Of a DNA stretch of 39,183 bases, positions 1 to 8,013 are shown piece after piece. Origin of the DNA: Nitrospirota bacterium (GTDB taxonomy: Bacteria; Nitrospirota; Nitrospiria; Nitrospirales; Nitrospiraceae); NCBI GenBank assembly GCA_028876065.1, contig JAGWTI010000026.1:1-39183 (forward strand), written 5' to 3'. The translations under genes and the position numbers were made by a program. The notes beneath the pieces were generated by a model. The model was not told the origin of the DNA. It saw only the letters and a program-made list of their open reading frames with translations, and did no database searches. Numbering within the stretch: position 1 is the stretch's first letter; the number at the start of each line of letters is the position of its first letter.

Positions 1-1071
1 ACGGTAGGCCTCCAGCGCAGCCATCGCGTCGGCGCTCAACCCACGGATCGATTTCTGATAAGCCCGGTTAGCTTTCATCAGGATGTAGTGGGCCAGGAGC
101 GGAATGTCCTCTTTTCGTTCACGCAACGGGGGGACCGTCAGCATGACCGTGTTCAGGCGGTGATAGAGGTCCAGGCGAAAGCTGCCGTCGTCCACACGCT
201 GCTGGAGACAGGAGTTGGTTGCCGACAGCACCCGGACGTTCACGGACACCTGCTGATTGCTGCCCAACCGCTCCACCGTGCTGGTTTGCAACACACGCAG
301 CAGCTTGGGCTGGCTGTGGAGAGGTATGTTGCCGATTTCGTCCAGCAGCAGGGTGCCTCCTTCCGCCAGTTCCAACTTGCCCGGTTTAGGCTGGATGGCG
401 CCGGAGAAGGCCCCTCGCGCATAGCCGAAGACCTCCGCTTCCACCAACGTGTCGGGAAGCGCGCCGCAGTCCAGCGGCACGAACGGCCCCTTGCGCCTGG
501 GGCTGAGCGCATGGATCGCCCGCGCCACCAACTCCTTGCCCGTTCCGCTCTCGCCCAGGATCAACACCGGCACGTCGAAGGGCGCCACCCGTTTGATCTG
601 GTCGCGCAAGGCCTGCATCGGAGCGCTGGCGCCGACCAAGTCCCGCAGGGATACGGGCAGGGACACCGCGCCGGACAATTCCTCCATTTCCGCGCTCAGA
701 TGCTGCAAGCGCAGACAATTGCGGACCGCGATCGCCAGGCGCGACAAGACCACCGGCTTGGTCAGGTAATCGAACGCGCCGGCCAGAACCGCGGCTTCGG
801 CATCCTGCCGCGTTCCGTAGCCGGACAACACGATGACGCGGTAGTCGCCCACTTCCGGCAAAAGTTGCTCTTTCAATAAGTCGAGGCCGTTGGCGTCGGG
901 CAGGCGAATGTCGAGTAACAAGAGGTCGGGGGGCTGCCGGCGGATCGCCGCGAGCGCCTCGGCGGCGCTGCCGACGGCGAGCGGGGCATAGCCCTCTCCC
1001 CGGAAGAACTGCGCCAAGAGGTGCTGGACGTCCGGATCGTCGTCGACAATGAGGATACGTTCGTCGGCCAT
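1..1071 (-). CDS. Sigma-54-dependent NtrC-type response regulator (C-terminus beyond window edge)
   Basis: This is a two-component response regulator that would activate sigma-54 promoters after phosphorylation. The frame opens at ATG 1071 and runs off the left edge without a stop, so 357 residues are visible. Residues 1-115 form a receiver domain with the acidic pocket D10-D11-D12, phospho-acceptor D54 and conserved K105 (TKP). From about residue 145 an AAA+ domain follows, with Walker A GESGTGKE (173-180), the sigma-54 contact loop written GAFSGA rather than GAFTGA, and a Walker B GGTLLLDEIG. The Fis-type DNA-binding helix-turn-helix expected at the C-terminus lies outside the window. No cognate kinase is visible here, so its target is unknown. 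The domain assignment is firm; the physiological role is not. Confidence 0.93.
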   Translation of the reverse strand, partial: MADERILIVDDDPDVQHLLAQFFRGEGYAPLAVGSAAEALAAIRRQPPDLLLLDIRLPDANGLDLLKEQLLPEVGDYRVIVLSGYGTRQDAEAAVLAGAFDYLTKPVVLSRLAIAVRNCLRLQHLSAEMEELSGAVSLPVSLRDLVGASAPMQALRDQIKRVAPFDVPVLILGESGTGKELVARAIHALSPRRKGPFVPLDCGALPDTLVEAEVFGYARGAFSGAIQPKPGKLELAEGGTLLLDEIGNIPLHSQPKLLRVLQTSTVERLGSNQQVSVNVRVLSATNSCLQQRVDDGSFRLDLYHRLNTVMLTVPPLRERKEDIPLLAHYILMKANRAYQKSIRGLSADAMAALEAYR

Positions 1072-1192
1072 CGGACCTACATCGCGCGGCAAGGCTCCAG
1101 GGGCCGGCCCCCGCGCACCTGCATGCGCCTGATCTTTACCAGAACCTCGCCGAAATTGCGAGGCACGACGGCCCGCGCATGGCCCTGATCGC

Positions 1193-1513
1193 TTACCGGT
1201 CCTTCTGGCGGTCGTGCTTCTCCTTCGCGATGTGCCGACTGGACCGGTTGAGGTCTCGCTGCAGCTTCTTCCGCTCGGCCGCATCCAGCTTCCCATCGGC
1301 TTTCATCGCGGCCTCTTCGTCACGGATGCGCGCCTGTTCCTGTTCCAGCCGTGCCGCCTCTTTCGGCGTCAACTGACCGCTCTGAATGCCCTGCTGAATC
1401 CTCTGTTGTTGCCGCTGTTCCCGCCGGTCGACGCCGGGCGACTGCGTCTGCGCAAATGCCGGGAGGGCGATGGCAACCATCAACAGACTCACGAGGCATG
1501 GACGAATGTTCAT
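1193..1513 (-). CDS. Small secreted helical protein, unknown function
   Basis: The 106-residue product starts with a clear signal peptide (MNIRPCLVSLLMVAIALPAFA, cleavage expected after AFA). The mature part is highly charged and predicted helical, with the pattern GIQSGQLTPKEAARLEQEQ followed by DGKLDAAERKKLQRDLN. This resembles a widespread family of small periplasmic proteins in which two helical repeats of the type 'SGQLT..E...LE' and 'DG.L...E...L' follow each other. A good Shine-Dalgarno (AAAGGAG, complement of 1519-1525) precedes ATG 1513. It is transcribed divergently from pyrE. I cannot assign a function; a periplasmic stress or metal-related helical protein is one possibility, and no catalytic residues are evident. 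Confidence 0.8.
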   Translation of the reverse strand: MNIRPCLVSLLMVAIALPAFAQTQSPGVDRREQRQQQRIQQGIQSGQLTPKEAARLEQEQARIRDEEAAMKADGKLDAAERKKLQRDLNRSSRHIAKEKHDRQKDR

Positions 1514-1627
1514 CGCGGGCTCCTTTCATGAATCGATGGTTGGGAACCGTTGCTCATAGGGCTACGCTACCGCCCCGGCTTGCCATGATCAAGCAACCGC
1601 GCGATTTTGCGCCGTGGCACATGACTG

Positions 1628-1657
1628 GTGACACCCGTCCCTGCTTCCCGCTATACT
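1628..1657 (+). promoter_or_regulatory. Candidate sigma-70 promoter of pyrE
   Basis: A -35 GTGACA (1628-1633) and a -10 TATACT (1652-1657) are separated by 18 nt. Transcription would start near 1664, giving a leader of about 25 nt before the pyrE ATG at 1689, which supports that ATG over the upstream in-frame TTG at 1671. Confidence 0.5.
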
Positions 1658-1688
1658 GCCTCTCCAGCCCTTGAGGATTTGCCCGTAT

Positions 1689-2252
1689 ATGCACAACCTA
1701 GCCGACGCCTTTATCGCAACGCACGCCTTTAAATGGGACCCGGCCGGGGGATTCAAACTGGCCTCCGGCGCCACCAGCCCCTTCTACGTGGATTGTCGCG
1801 TGGTGATGGCCCATCCCGGCCCGCGCCACTTGGTCGCGCAAGCGGCGTACGAGGCGCTCCGCGGCGTGGACTGCGACTGCATCGGCGGGCTGGAGATCGG
1901 AGCGATCGCCATTGCCACGGCGATTTCCGCCTATGCGTATACGGCCCAGCCGCGCCGGGACTGGCGCACGTTTGTCGTCCGCAAGCAGCCCAAAGACCAC
2001 GGGCTCGGCAAGTTGATCGAAGGCGCCATGCAACCCGGCGACCGCGCGCTGATCGTGGACGATGTGTTGACCAGCGGAGGCTCGCTGCTCAAAGCGATGA
2101 CGGCCGCGCGCGATGCCGGGCTCACCGTCGACCATGCCCTGGTGATCGTGGATCGGAATGAGCAGGAGGGACGGGCGAAGGTCGAAGCCCAAGGCATCAC
2201 GCTCCTGAGCCTCCTGACGATTGACGATCTGCGCGCAGCCTGGAACCGATAA
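1689..2252 (+). CDS. pyrE: Orotate phosphoribosyltransferase
   Basis: PyrE converts orotate and PRPP to orotidine 5'-monophosphate in de novo pyrimidine synthesis in the cytoplasm. The 187-residue product begins MHNLADAFIATHAFKW and has the substrate-binding segment LASGATSPFYVDCR (24-37), the mobile catalytic loop RKQPKDHGLGK (98-108) and the PRPP-binding signature VDDVLTSGGS (123-132). The reading frame is open back to a TTG at 1671, but ATG 1689 gives the usual N-terminus, has a GAGGA about 11 nt upstream, and lies just downstream of a candidate promoter. No other pyr gene is adjacent, so it appears monocistronic. Length and motifs match the family well. Confidence 0.95.
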   Translation: MHNLADAFIATHAFKWDPAGGFKLASGATSPFYVDCRVVMAHPGPRHLVAQAAYEALRGVDCDCIGGLEIGAIAIATAISAYAYTAQPRRDWRTFVVRKQPKDHGLGKLIEGAMQPGDRALIVDDVLTSGGSLLKAMTAARDAGLTVDHALVIVDRNEQEGRAKVEAQGITLLSLLTIDDLRAAWNR

Positions 2253-2275
2253 GCCCTTGGCCGTCGTCCATTCGC

Positions 2276-2596
2276 TCATTTGCATCGGAACTGCACGCCC
2301 CACCGTCGCTCGGCGATCGCTTCCTGAGTCCCGGCCATTTCCTGGATCCGGACACGCCCCTTCGCCTCCGCTTCTTTGACGACCGTATAGCCGGCCGGGC
2401 ACCGCTGCTCGATGATCTCGAACGCGTCTTTCCGGAAATGCGAATAGAGGTAGCCGTTCTCCCCTTTGAACGGATACACCACGATCCCGCCTCCGTCCGT
2501 CTCTTGCATCAGCTTGACCCCTTCCGAACAACCCGTGGCCCAACCCGCGCAAGCCAGCAGGACCACCCCCTGCAAGGTCCTTGACCATCGTTTCAT
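2276..2596 (-). CDS. Putative lipoprotein, unknown function
   Basis: From ATG 2596 the product (106 residues) has a 22-residue lipoprotein-type signal, MKRWSRTLQGVVLLACAGWATG, followed by the lipid-acceptor Cys23. The frame stays open upstream, and starts at 2617 or 2620 are possible because a purine-rich AAAGGA (complement of 2621-2626) sits there, although too close for ideal spacing. The mature part has no motif I recognise. It contains a glycine-rich GVKLMQETDGGGIVVYPFKG segment and two Cys (EQRCPAGY and a terminal FRCK) that could form a disulphide. It is divergent from the rhodanese gene, with about 80 nt between them that must carry both promoters. It is probably an outer-membrane or periplasm-facing small lipoprotein. 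Confidence 0.7.
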   Translation of the reverse strand: MKRWSRTLQGVVLLACAGWATGCSEGVKLMQETDGGGIVVYPFKGENGYLYSHFRKDAFEIIEQRCPAGYTVVKEAEAKGRVRIQEMAGTQEAIAERRWGVQFRCK

Positions 2597-2677
2597 CGGG
2601 ACTTTATGATGTCTCATCATTCCTTTCCCGGAGAGCCCAAACCCGTCGGGCCGGGCATCAGCACAAGGAGGCACTCC

Positions 2678-3115
2678 ATGACGCACCACCGACTGGCACT
2701 CCGAATCGGAGCCCTGCTTGGGATGACCTTACTGTGCCTGGTCGTCAACAAACCCGTTGGCGCGCACCATTCCTATCTGCTCACGGTTCAGCAACTCAAA
2801 GACGGCTTGGCCAAAGCCGCAACCCCCTCGTCCAAGGGATTCTTCCTGATCGACGTCCGCTCCCCGGAGGAGCATGTCAGCGGGGTCATTCCCGGCACGG
2901 ACGTGAACATTGAATACACCGAGATCAAGGCCCGCCATCGGGAGATCGGCGCGAAGCCTGACGATCATATCGTCGTCTACTGTCAGAGCGGCCATCGCAG
3001 CAACATTGCGGCCGAGACATTGGCCGATCTCGGCTATCGCCATGTCTACAACGTGGCCGGGAGCATGAACGCCTGGGTGGACGCCGGCTTTCCGGTTACC
3101 GCTCCTCGTCGCTGA
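2678..3115 (+). CDS. Secreted rhodanese-domain sulfurtransferase
   Basis: The 145-residue product has an N-terminal signal peptide (about residues 1-29, ending near PVGA-HH) and a single rhodanese domain. The landmark FFLIDVRSPEEHVSGVIPG (55-73) and the active-site loop CQSGHRS with catalytic Cys102 and Arg107 are present, so it should accept and transfer a persulfide sulfur. Start ATG 2678 is preceded by a strong AAGGAGG; the frame continues upstream to 2606, but that part has no coding character. Export makes a periplasmic role in sulfur handling or oxidative protection more likely than cytoplasmic tRNA or cofactor thiolation. The physiological substrate is unknown. Confidence 0.88.
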   Translation: MTHHRLALRIGALLGMTLLCLVVNKPVGAHHSYLLTVQQLKDGLAKAATPSSKGFFLIDVRSPEEHVSGVIPGTDVNIEYTEIKARHREIGAKPDDHIVVYCQSGHRSNIAAETLADLGYRHVYNVAGSMNAWVDAGFPVTAPRR

Positions 3116-3186
3116 CAGAACAGGCCTCCTGGGTCTTCGGTCGCCCGTGCTCCGTGTTTCACCGAAGACTGCTTGCGGTGTTCCGA

Positions 3187-4068
3187 TCACTTCCGCGGAA
3201 ACATCGCGATGACGGCCGGCAACGAAATGTGCGCCCCCTTGCCGCCCTCGACCAACGGCTCCCAGGGCCGTGGCTTCCCGCGATGGACGGTTCCGGCCAG
3301 CAGTTCTTCTCCGATCAACAGGTCCGACGACGAGCCCCCATCCATCGCCATCGCCAACCGAACGGCGGGATAGTCCGCCCGCAGACAATCGGCCAAGGCC
3401 CACAGTTCGACCGGGTCGGCTGATTTCATCACCAGGATGCGGCCGGCGTCGTCCTCCGCGACCACCGTCTGATAGGCGCGTTTGCCGCTGCGGCGAACGC
3501 GGGGCTGGCCCATTCTGTCCAGCAACATCAGGGCTTGGGCTGCCTCCCGATAGGCTGGCGCCGTCTCGGTAAAGAGGTCGGACGCCAAATCGAGCACTCG
3601 TGCGTTTCTCAGCCCAGGGTCGTTCGGTTCCGCCACAAACAACCCGAGCCATTGCGGATGCCGTTTGCTTCCCAAGGACCGCCCGTCTTTCAACAACAGG
3701 CCCAGGTACGAATAGTTTTCGCGGAAGAGCCCGGCATTGAACAACACCGCTGCCTTGGTGCGACGATGCCATTCCTGGATGGTCAGGGGCTTGTCCAGCT
3801 GCTCATCGTGAAACTGATACGTCGAGAACCGGACTTTGGCCGGGTCCGCTCGAATCACATAGAGGGGAGGCACATCATCCTGGCACCGGAGCCCGGGCGT
3901 CCAGACCGTCGCCTCGACGCCGTCGAACAGCTGATCCCAGACGAGATCCTCCGCGGCGGATGGGTCCGCGAGCGCCCACGAGACGCTCACCAGCAGGAAT
4001 GCGGAAACCATCCCGAAGAAGGCCGGCCGGCGCTCGTCGGTCGAACTGTTGTTCAACGGCCATGGCAT
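3187..4068 (-). CDS. Phosphodiester glycosidase (NAGPA-like) family exported protein
   Basis: The 293-residue product has an N-terminal hydrophobic export signal (around residues 17-35, ending SWALA). It carries the fold of the family that includes the uncovering enzyme N-acetylglucosamine-1-phosphodiester alpha-N-acetylglucosaminidase. The family signature is AMAMDGGSSSDLLIG, with the conserved DGG(S)S; upstream markers are AVLFNAGLF (start of the domain) and YLGLLLKDG. Bacterial members are thought to cleave phosphodiester-linked sugars in envelope polymers, but substrates are mostly unknown. ATG 4068 has a purine-rich GAAGAGAG upstream; another ATG lies 5 nt inside but out of frame. It is a lone gene, tail to tail with the rhodanese gene. 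Confidence 0.8.
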   Translation of the reverse strand: MPWPLNNSSTDERRPAFFGMVSAFLLVSVSWALADPSAAEDLVWDQLFDGVEATVWTPGLRCQDDVPPLYVIRADPAKVRFSTYQFHDEQLDKPLTIQEWHRRTKAAVLFNAGLFRENYSYLGLLLKDGRSLGSKRHPQWLGLFVAEPNDPGLRNARVLDLASDLFTETAPAYREAAQALMLLDRMGQPRVRRSGKRAYQTVVAEDDAGRILVMKSADPVELWALADCLRADYPAVRLAMAMDGGSSSDLLIGEELLAGTVHRGKPRPWEPLVEGGKGAHISLPAVIAMFPRK

Positions 4069-4231
4069 AGCACGCTCTCTTCGTCAACCGGGATCGAGTA
4101 TAGAGAGCCCCGTCAAAGGCGTCAACGAGGCGGACATGCTTCCGTCGCGCACGCGCCCGTACGCGTGGGCAAGTTGACAGACCTTCGCAGCAGAGCCAGA
4201 ATATGGCCCATCCGAAGCACGGGCCATCAGG

Positions 4232-4669
4232 ATGGAAGGACGCGTGACCACCACCGGCGACTCACAACCGAACGTCCGCGCGGCGGTGGCCGACTATGCC
4301 CATCGTGAGGTCAAGACGATCGAGGAGGATGCGACGATTCAGGAAGCGGGAAAGCGCATGGCCCGATTCAACATCGGCTCTCTGTTGGTGACAAACAACG
4401 GAGCCTACGTAGGCATTCTCACCGATACCGACCTGGCCCGCGTCGCCGCGGCCCGAGGGCTGAACCCGATCACCGAGCCGGTGCGGTCAATCATGAGCCG
4501 CGAGATCGCCTCCATCGAAGGGCACCGATCCATGGAAGAAGCCCAGACCTTCATGAAGTCCAGGGGCATCCGGCATCTGGCTGTCCTTGCGCAAGGCACG
4601 ATCGTGGGCATCGTGACGCTCAGCGACCTGCTCCGTTACTATCAAACCCGTCCGACCACCCCCGCGTAA
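4232..4669 (+). CDS. CBS-domain-pair protein
   Basis: The product is about 145 residues and consists almost entirely of two CBS repeats (a Bateman module), the first around residues 24-80 (VKTIEEDATIQEAGKRMA... GILTDTDLARVA) and the second around 85-140 (SIEGHRSMEEAQTFMKSRGIRHLAV... GIVTLSDLLRYY). Such modules bind adenosyl ligands and act as energy or redox sensors, or regulate a partner. No effector domain is attached. The start is uncertain: ATG 4232 is the longest, while GTG 4244 has GGAAGGA in front of it but with only 3 nt spacing. It is convergent with the caspase-like gene. Its partner is not evident from the neighbours. Confidence 0.87.
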   Translation: MEGRVTTTGDSQPNVRAAVADYAHREVKTIEEDATIQEAGKRMARFNIGSLLVTNNGAYVGILTDTDLARVAAARGLNPITEPVRSIMSREIASIEGHRSMEEAQTFMKSRGIRHLAVLAQGTIVGIVTLSDLLRYYQTRPTTPA

Positions 4670-4692
4670 TTGGCTGCGCCCCTCCCGCCTGA

Positions 4693-6306
4693 CTACTTGC
4701 GCTGGATCAGTGTGACCGGGGGTTGGGCGGAGAGCGCCGGCGGGATAATGAGCTGTGGAACCTGCTCCGTATTGTAGGTGCGACGCGCGACCCGCTGCAC
4801 CTGCGGTTTGAGGTACTCGAACAGCTCCTGCACATCGATCGTCCCGTCGCCGTTGGCATCGGCCTCCCCGCCCATCCCTTGCAGCGCATAATAGGTGAAG
4901 AGCCCGTGGCCCGTCTCCTGATCGGCCAGGCTGAGATTGCTGCCGGACGTGGCGGCCAGGACCACCGCCTTGGAACTGCCGGCCATGCCTTCGACCGTCA
5001 AGACCATCGGTTTGGCCCCCTTGGCCAGCACGGACCGGCCTCCGGCCCCGGAGAAACAGGAATCGAGCATCACGACAATGTGTTTGGTCGGAAGTTTTTC
5101 CAACGTCTGATAGAGCCGCTTGAGCGGATAACCGGTCTGTTCGATAAAGGCCGGGTCCCCGTCATAGGGCACAATGTAGGCCTCTCCCGTGTCGGCCTTC
5201 GGAGCGCCGTGCCCTGAGAAATAGATGAACAGGCTGGAATTCGCGTCCACGTTGTTCTTGAGCCAGGCTTCAAAGTACTTCTCCATATCCGACTTGGTCG
5301 CCTGCTCGTTCAGCCGCACGATGATATTCTCTTCCCGATAGCCCCCCTGCCTGGTCAAGAACTGCGCCATGTCCTTGGCGTCCTGGACGGCGAATTCGGC
5401 TTTGGGAATGCGCTCCCGATACTGTTCGATGCCGACCACGATCGCGTACCGGTTGGCCTGCGGCGCAATCGGTTGGGCGGCCTTCTCCAGCTTCTGTTTC
5501 TCCTCCGCAATCCGCTTCTTCTTCTCTTCGATCTGCTGTTGAACCGCTGCCAGCTTCCGCTGTTCCTTCTTCTGCTCCTCAACCTGTCGCTCCTGCTCTT
5601 CGAGCGCCTTCAGCTCCTTCTCCACCTGAGTGAGCGCGGCGCCGCCCCCCGCCTTGGCCGCCAGCTTGGGGATGGCGCCTGGCTGGTAGGCCGCCAATTC
5701 CTGTTTGACGGTCTCGAAGACCTTGACCACGGCATTGTACAAGCCCCGCTGGGCAAGCTCGGCCATCTTCTCCTCCGGCCCGATCGGGCTGAAGTGGTCG
5801 GTGGCCTTGGTCGGTTCGGTCTTGGCCCACAAGAGGCGGCCGGTCCGCGCATCCCGCAGGTTGGCCTCCACCGTCACGGTAATTTCATAGCTCATAATCG
5901 GGGCCAACGGCTCGCCGAACGTCAGCGGAATGGCCGCGATAAAAATCGCGTTCATGTCGCCGCTGCTCTTCGTATCGATCAACTGGAGTTGGAGGATCAA
6001 ATCCACGCCGAACTGGTCGAGGATGTCCTGGGGCGCAACGTAGCGGGTTTCGGGAGGCAGCAGAATCACATCGGTGAAGTATTGGCCGGGCGCCAAGCCC
6101 AACTTGCGCCGGTCCGGATCGGCGAAGGCCTTTTTGAGCGCCTCCCCCGTCACGTGAACGCCCAACCGGGCCGGAATCGGTTTCGACGGAAACGCCGGTT
6201 TCGCCACTTCGGTGACGGCGAGCGTCCCGCAGGCGATCAGCAACAGCAACGGAGCCGCGAGCAGTCCCCGCCACCGTCCGATTCGCGTCCGTTCGCGATG
6301 GCGCAT
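4693..6306 (-). CDS. Lipoprotein caspase-like (C14 family) protease with coiled coil and EF-hand loop
   Basis: From ATG 6306 (Shine-Dalgarno CAGGAGGGA) the 537-residue product has a lipoprotein signal with lipobox L23-I-A-C26. Residues 30-210 form an exported domain of unknown fold. Residues 225-277 are a charged coiled coil rich in E, K and Q. Residues 285-525 form a caspase-type peptidase domain (YAIVVGIEQY) with catalytic H366 in YFSGHG and C417 in LDSCFSG. A canonical 12-residue EF-hand calcium loop, D483 to E494 (DANGDGTIDVQE), lies within this domain after the Cys. The enzyme should be a calcium-responsive, Arg/Lys-type cysteine protease anchored to the membrane. The frame is open 22 codons further upstream without signal character. 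It follows the nuo operon on the same strand after an 85-nt gap; a functional link is not evident. Confidence 0.88.
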   Translation of the reverse strand: MRHRERTRIGRWRGLLAAPLLLLIACGTLAVTEVAKPAFPSKPIPARLGVHVTGEALKKAFADPDRRKLGLAPGQYFTDVILLPPETRYVAPQDILDQFGVDLILQLQLIDTKSSGDMNAIFIAAIPLTFGEPLAPIMSYEITVTVEANLRDARTGRLLWAKTEPTKATDHFSPIGPEEKMAELAQRGLYNAVVKVFETVKQELAAYQPGAIPKLAAKAGGGAALTQVEKELKALEEQERQVEEQKKEQRKLAAVQQQIEEKKKRIAEEKQKLEKAAQPIAPQANRYAIVVGIEQYRERIPKAEFAVQDAKDMAQFLTRQGGYREENIIVRLNEQATKSDMEKYFEAWLKNNVDANSSLFIYFSGHGAPKADTGEAYIVPYDGDPAFIEQTGYPLKRLYQTLEKLPTKHIVVMLDSCFSGAGGRSVLAKGAKPMVLTVEGMAGSSKAVVLAATSGSNLSLADQETGHGLFTYYALQGMGGEADANGDGTIDVQELFEYLKPQVQRVARRTYNTEQVPQLIIPPALSAQPPVTLIQRK

Positions 6307-6391
6307 GATTCCCTCCTGACTTGGCCTGCCAATGCAGGGACAGATGTATCCCAATTCACAAAAGGATTGCAAGAAATCGGGTCGCGGGAGG

Positions 6392-7903
6392 TTATCCGCC
6401 GAACGGAAGGGCGGAGGGAGGCACGGAAGGCATGACGGCGGCCGCCGCGGGAGCGGCGAAATGCGAGAACATCATGCCGGCGGCAACCACCCAGTCGATG
6501 AAGGGCTGGGGATAGACGCCCAGGATCACGGTGCCGGCCAGGCTCACGTAAATCACCGCTTGCATGGGCGCGGACACGGTCAGCGGCGAGGGATCGGTCG
6601 GCTCGTTGATGTACATTTTCTTGACCACGATCAAATAGTAGTACATCGAGATCACGATGTTGACGAGCCCGACGAGGATCAGGGTGTAGAGCCCTTCGTT
6701 CATCGCCGCCACGAAAATGTACAGCTTGCCCAAAAATCCGGCGAGTGGAGGCACGCCGGCCAGCGAAAGGAGGAACATGATCATGGCAAACGCCAAAAAA
6801 GGCGACCGCCGATTCAAGCCGCTATAATCCTCGATTTCGTCGCTCTGGATCTGGTTGCTGACCGTAATCACCACGGCAAAGGCGCCGAGGTTCGCGAACA
6901 GGTACGTCAGCAGATAGTAGAGGATCGCGTCGCTGCCCATCTTGGTGCCGGCCGCCAGCCCGATCAGCAGATTGCCGATCTGCGCGATGCCCGAATAGGC
7001 GAGCAGCCGCTTGATGTTCTTCTGCGCGATGGCCACGATGTTCCCGTAGGTCATCGAAAGGATCGAGGCCCCGACCAGCAGCAGGACCCAGGCCGGCTTG
7101 AACGTCGCCAGCGAGACGAAAAACATCCGCAACAGGATCGCAAAGGCGGCGCCCTTGGGTGCGATCGAGAGAAACGCCGTCACCGGAGTGGGCGCGCCGT
7201 GGTAGGTGTCCGGAATCCAGGAGTGGAACGGCACCGCGCCGATCTTGAACCCCAACGCGGCGAAGATCAGCAGAAAGCCGATGATCAGGCCCGGCGTGGC
7301 CTTGGCCGACGCGATGTCCGAGAAGACCAGTTTGCCGGTCTCCCCGAAGACCAGGCTGATGCCGTAGGCCAGCAGACCCGCGACGAAGACGCCCAAAATG
7401 AAGAATTTGAGTCCGGCTTCGTTGGACGACACCTCGTCCCGCAGGTAGGCCACCAAAACATAGAAACCGAACGTCGAGAACTCCAGCGTGATGAACATGG
7501 ACAGGAGATCGTTGGCCGAGGCCATGAACATCATGCCGAGGGCGGACATCAGGACCAGGAAATAATATTCGCCCTTGAAGAACCGGAATCGTCGGACATA
7601 GTCGATCGAGATGAGCACGACCAGCGCGGTGGCGCCCACGATGAAGATCTTGAAAAAGATCGCCAGCCGGTCCACCACGAACATGTTGTTGAAGAGGGTG
7701 CCGGTGACCCCGGCCCGGTCGAACCAGGCCAGGTTCAGCAGCACGGCCACCAGCCCGCCCACGCTCAGGTAGGCCAGCTGTTCCTTGGGCAGCCTCGGCA
7801 TGGCAAAGTCCACGATCAGGACCACGCAGAGCCAGATCGTGAGCAGGATCTCCGGCAACATGAGCAGGAGATCGGACCCGGACATGGAGAAGTTGAAAAT
7901 CAT
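6392..7903 (-). CDS. nuoN: NADH-quinone oxidoreductase subunit N (antiporter-like)
   Basis: NuoN is the antiporter-like membrane subunit closest to the quinone side of complex I and translocates protons. The 503-residue product is almost entirely transmembrane helices. Key charged residues are conserved: E141 in TLEFSTFGFYVLV, K220 in GFKIGAVPFHSWIPD, and the TM8 lysine in SIAPKGAAFA. A proline/alanine-rich tail (AAPAAAAVMPSVPP) closes the protein. ATG 7903 has GAAGG 5-7 nt upstream. It is the last gene of the nuo operon; the gap to nuoM2 contains a heptad-repeat element. All features indicate a functional subunit. Confidence 0.96.
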   Translation of the reverse strand: MIFNFSMSGSDLLLMLPEILLTIWLCVVLIVDFAMPRLPKEQLAYLSVGGLVAVLLNLAWFDRAGVTGTLFNNMFVVDRLAIFFKIFIVGATALVVLISIDYVRRFRFFKGEYYFLVLMSALGMMFMASANDLLSMFITLEFSTFGFYVLVAYLRDEVSSNEAGLKFFILGVFVAGLLAYGISLVFGETGKLVFSDIASAKATPGLIIGFLLIFAALGFKIGAVPFHSWIPDTYHGAPTPVTAFLSIAPKGAAFAILLRMFFVSLATFKPAWVLLLVGASILSMTYGNIVAIAQKNIKRLLAYSGIAQIGNLLIGLAAGTKMGSDAILYYLLTYLFANLGAFAVVITVSNQIQSDEIEDYSGLNRRSPFLAFAMIMFLLSLAGVPPLAGFLGKLYIFVAAMNEGLYTLILVGLVNIVISMYYYLIVVKKMYINEPTDPSPLTVSAPMQAVIYVSLAGTVILGVYPQPFIDWVVAAGMMFSHFAAPAAAAVMPSVPPSALPFGG

Positions 7904-7920
7904 CGTGCCTTCGCTCTCAA

Positions 7921-8013
7921 TCAGCGTTCAGCCGTCAGCGCCCAGCCTTCAGTTCGGAAACTTGGATCGTTTCATCGACTCCACCGCCGACAGCCGATGG
8001 CTGAGGGCTCGGC
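7921..8013. repeat. Heptad-repeat inverted element in the nuoM2-nuoN junction
   Basis: Left arm 7921-7952 reads as 7-nt units TCAGCGT, TCAGCCG, TCAGCGC, CCAGCCT and TCAG. Right arm 7986-8013 reads as GCCGACA, GCCGATG, GCTGAGG and GCTCGGC, broadly complementary to the left. The element covers the nuoM2 stop codon (7935-7937), and both arms contribute to its last residues. Confidence 0.7.

Noticed and set aside
1671-1688. TTG 1671 as the start of pyrE
   Set aside because: ATG 1689 gives the family N-terminus and has a GAGGA at usable distance; TTG 1671 is at the likely transcription start.
6314-6337. Hairpin TTGGC-CT-GCCAA as a terminator of the nuo operon
   Set aside because: The stem is only about five base pairs, has no T-tract, and lies at the Shine-Dalgarno of the caspase-like gene.
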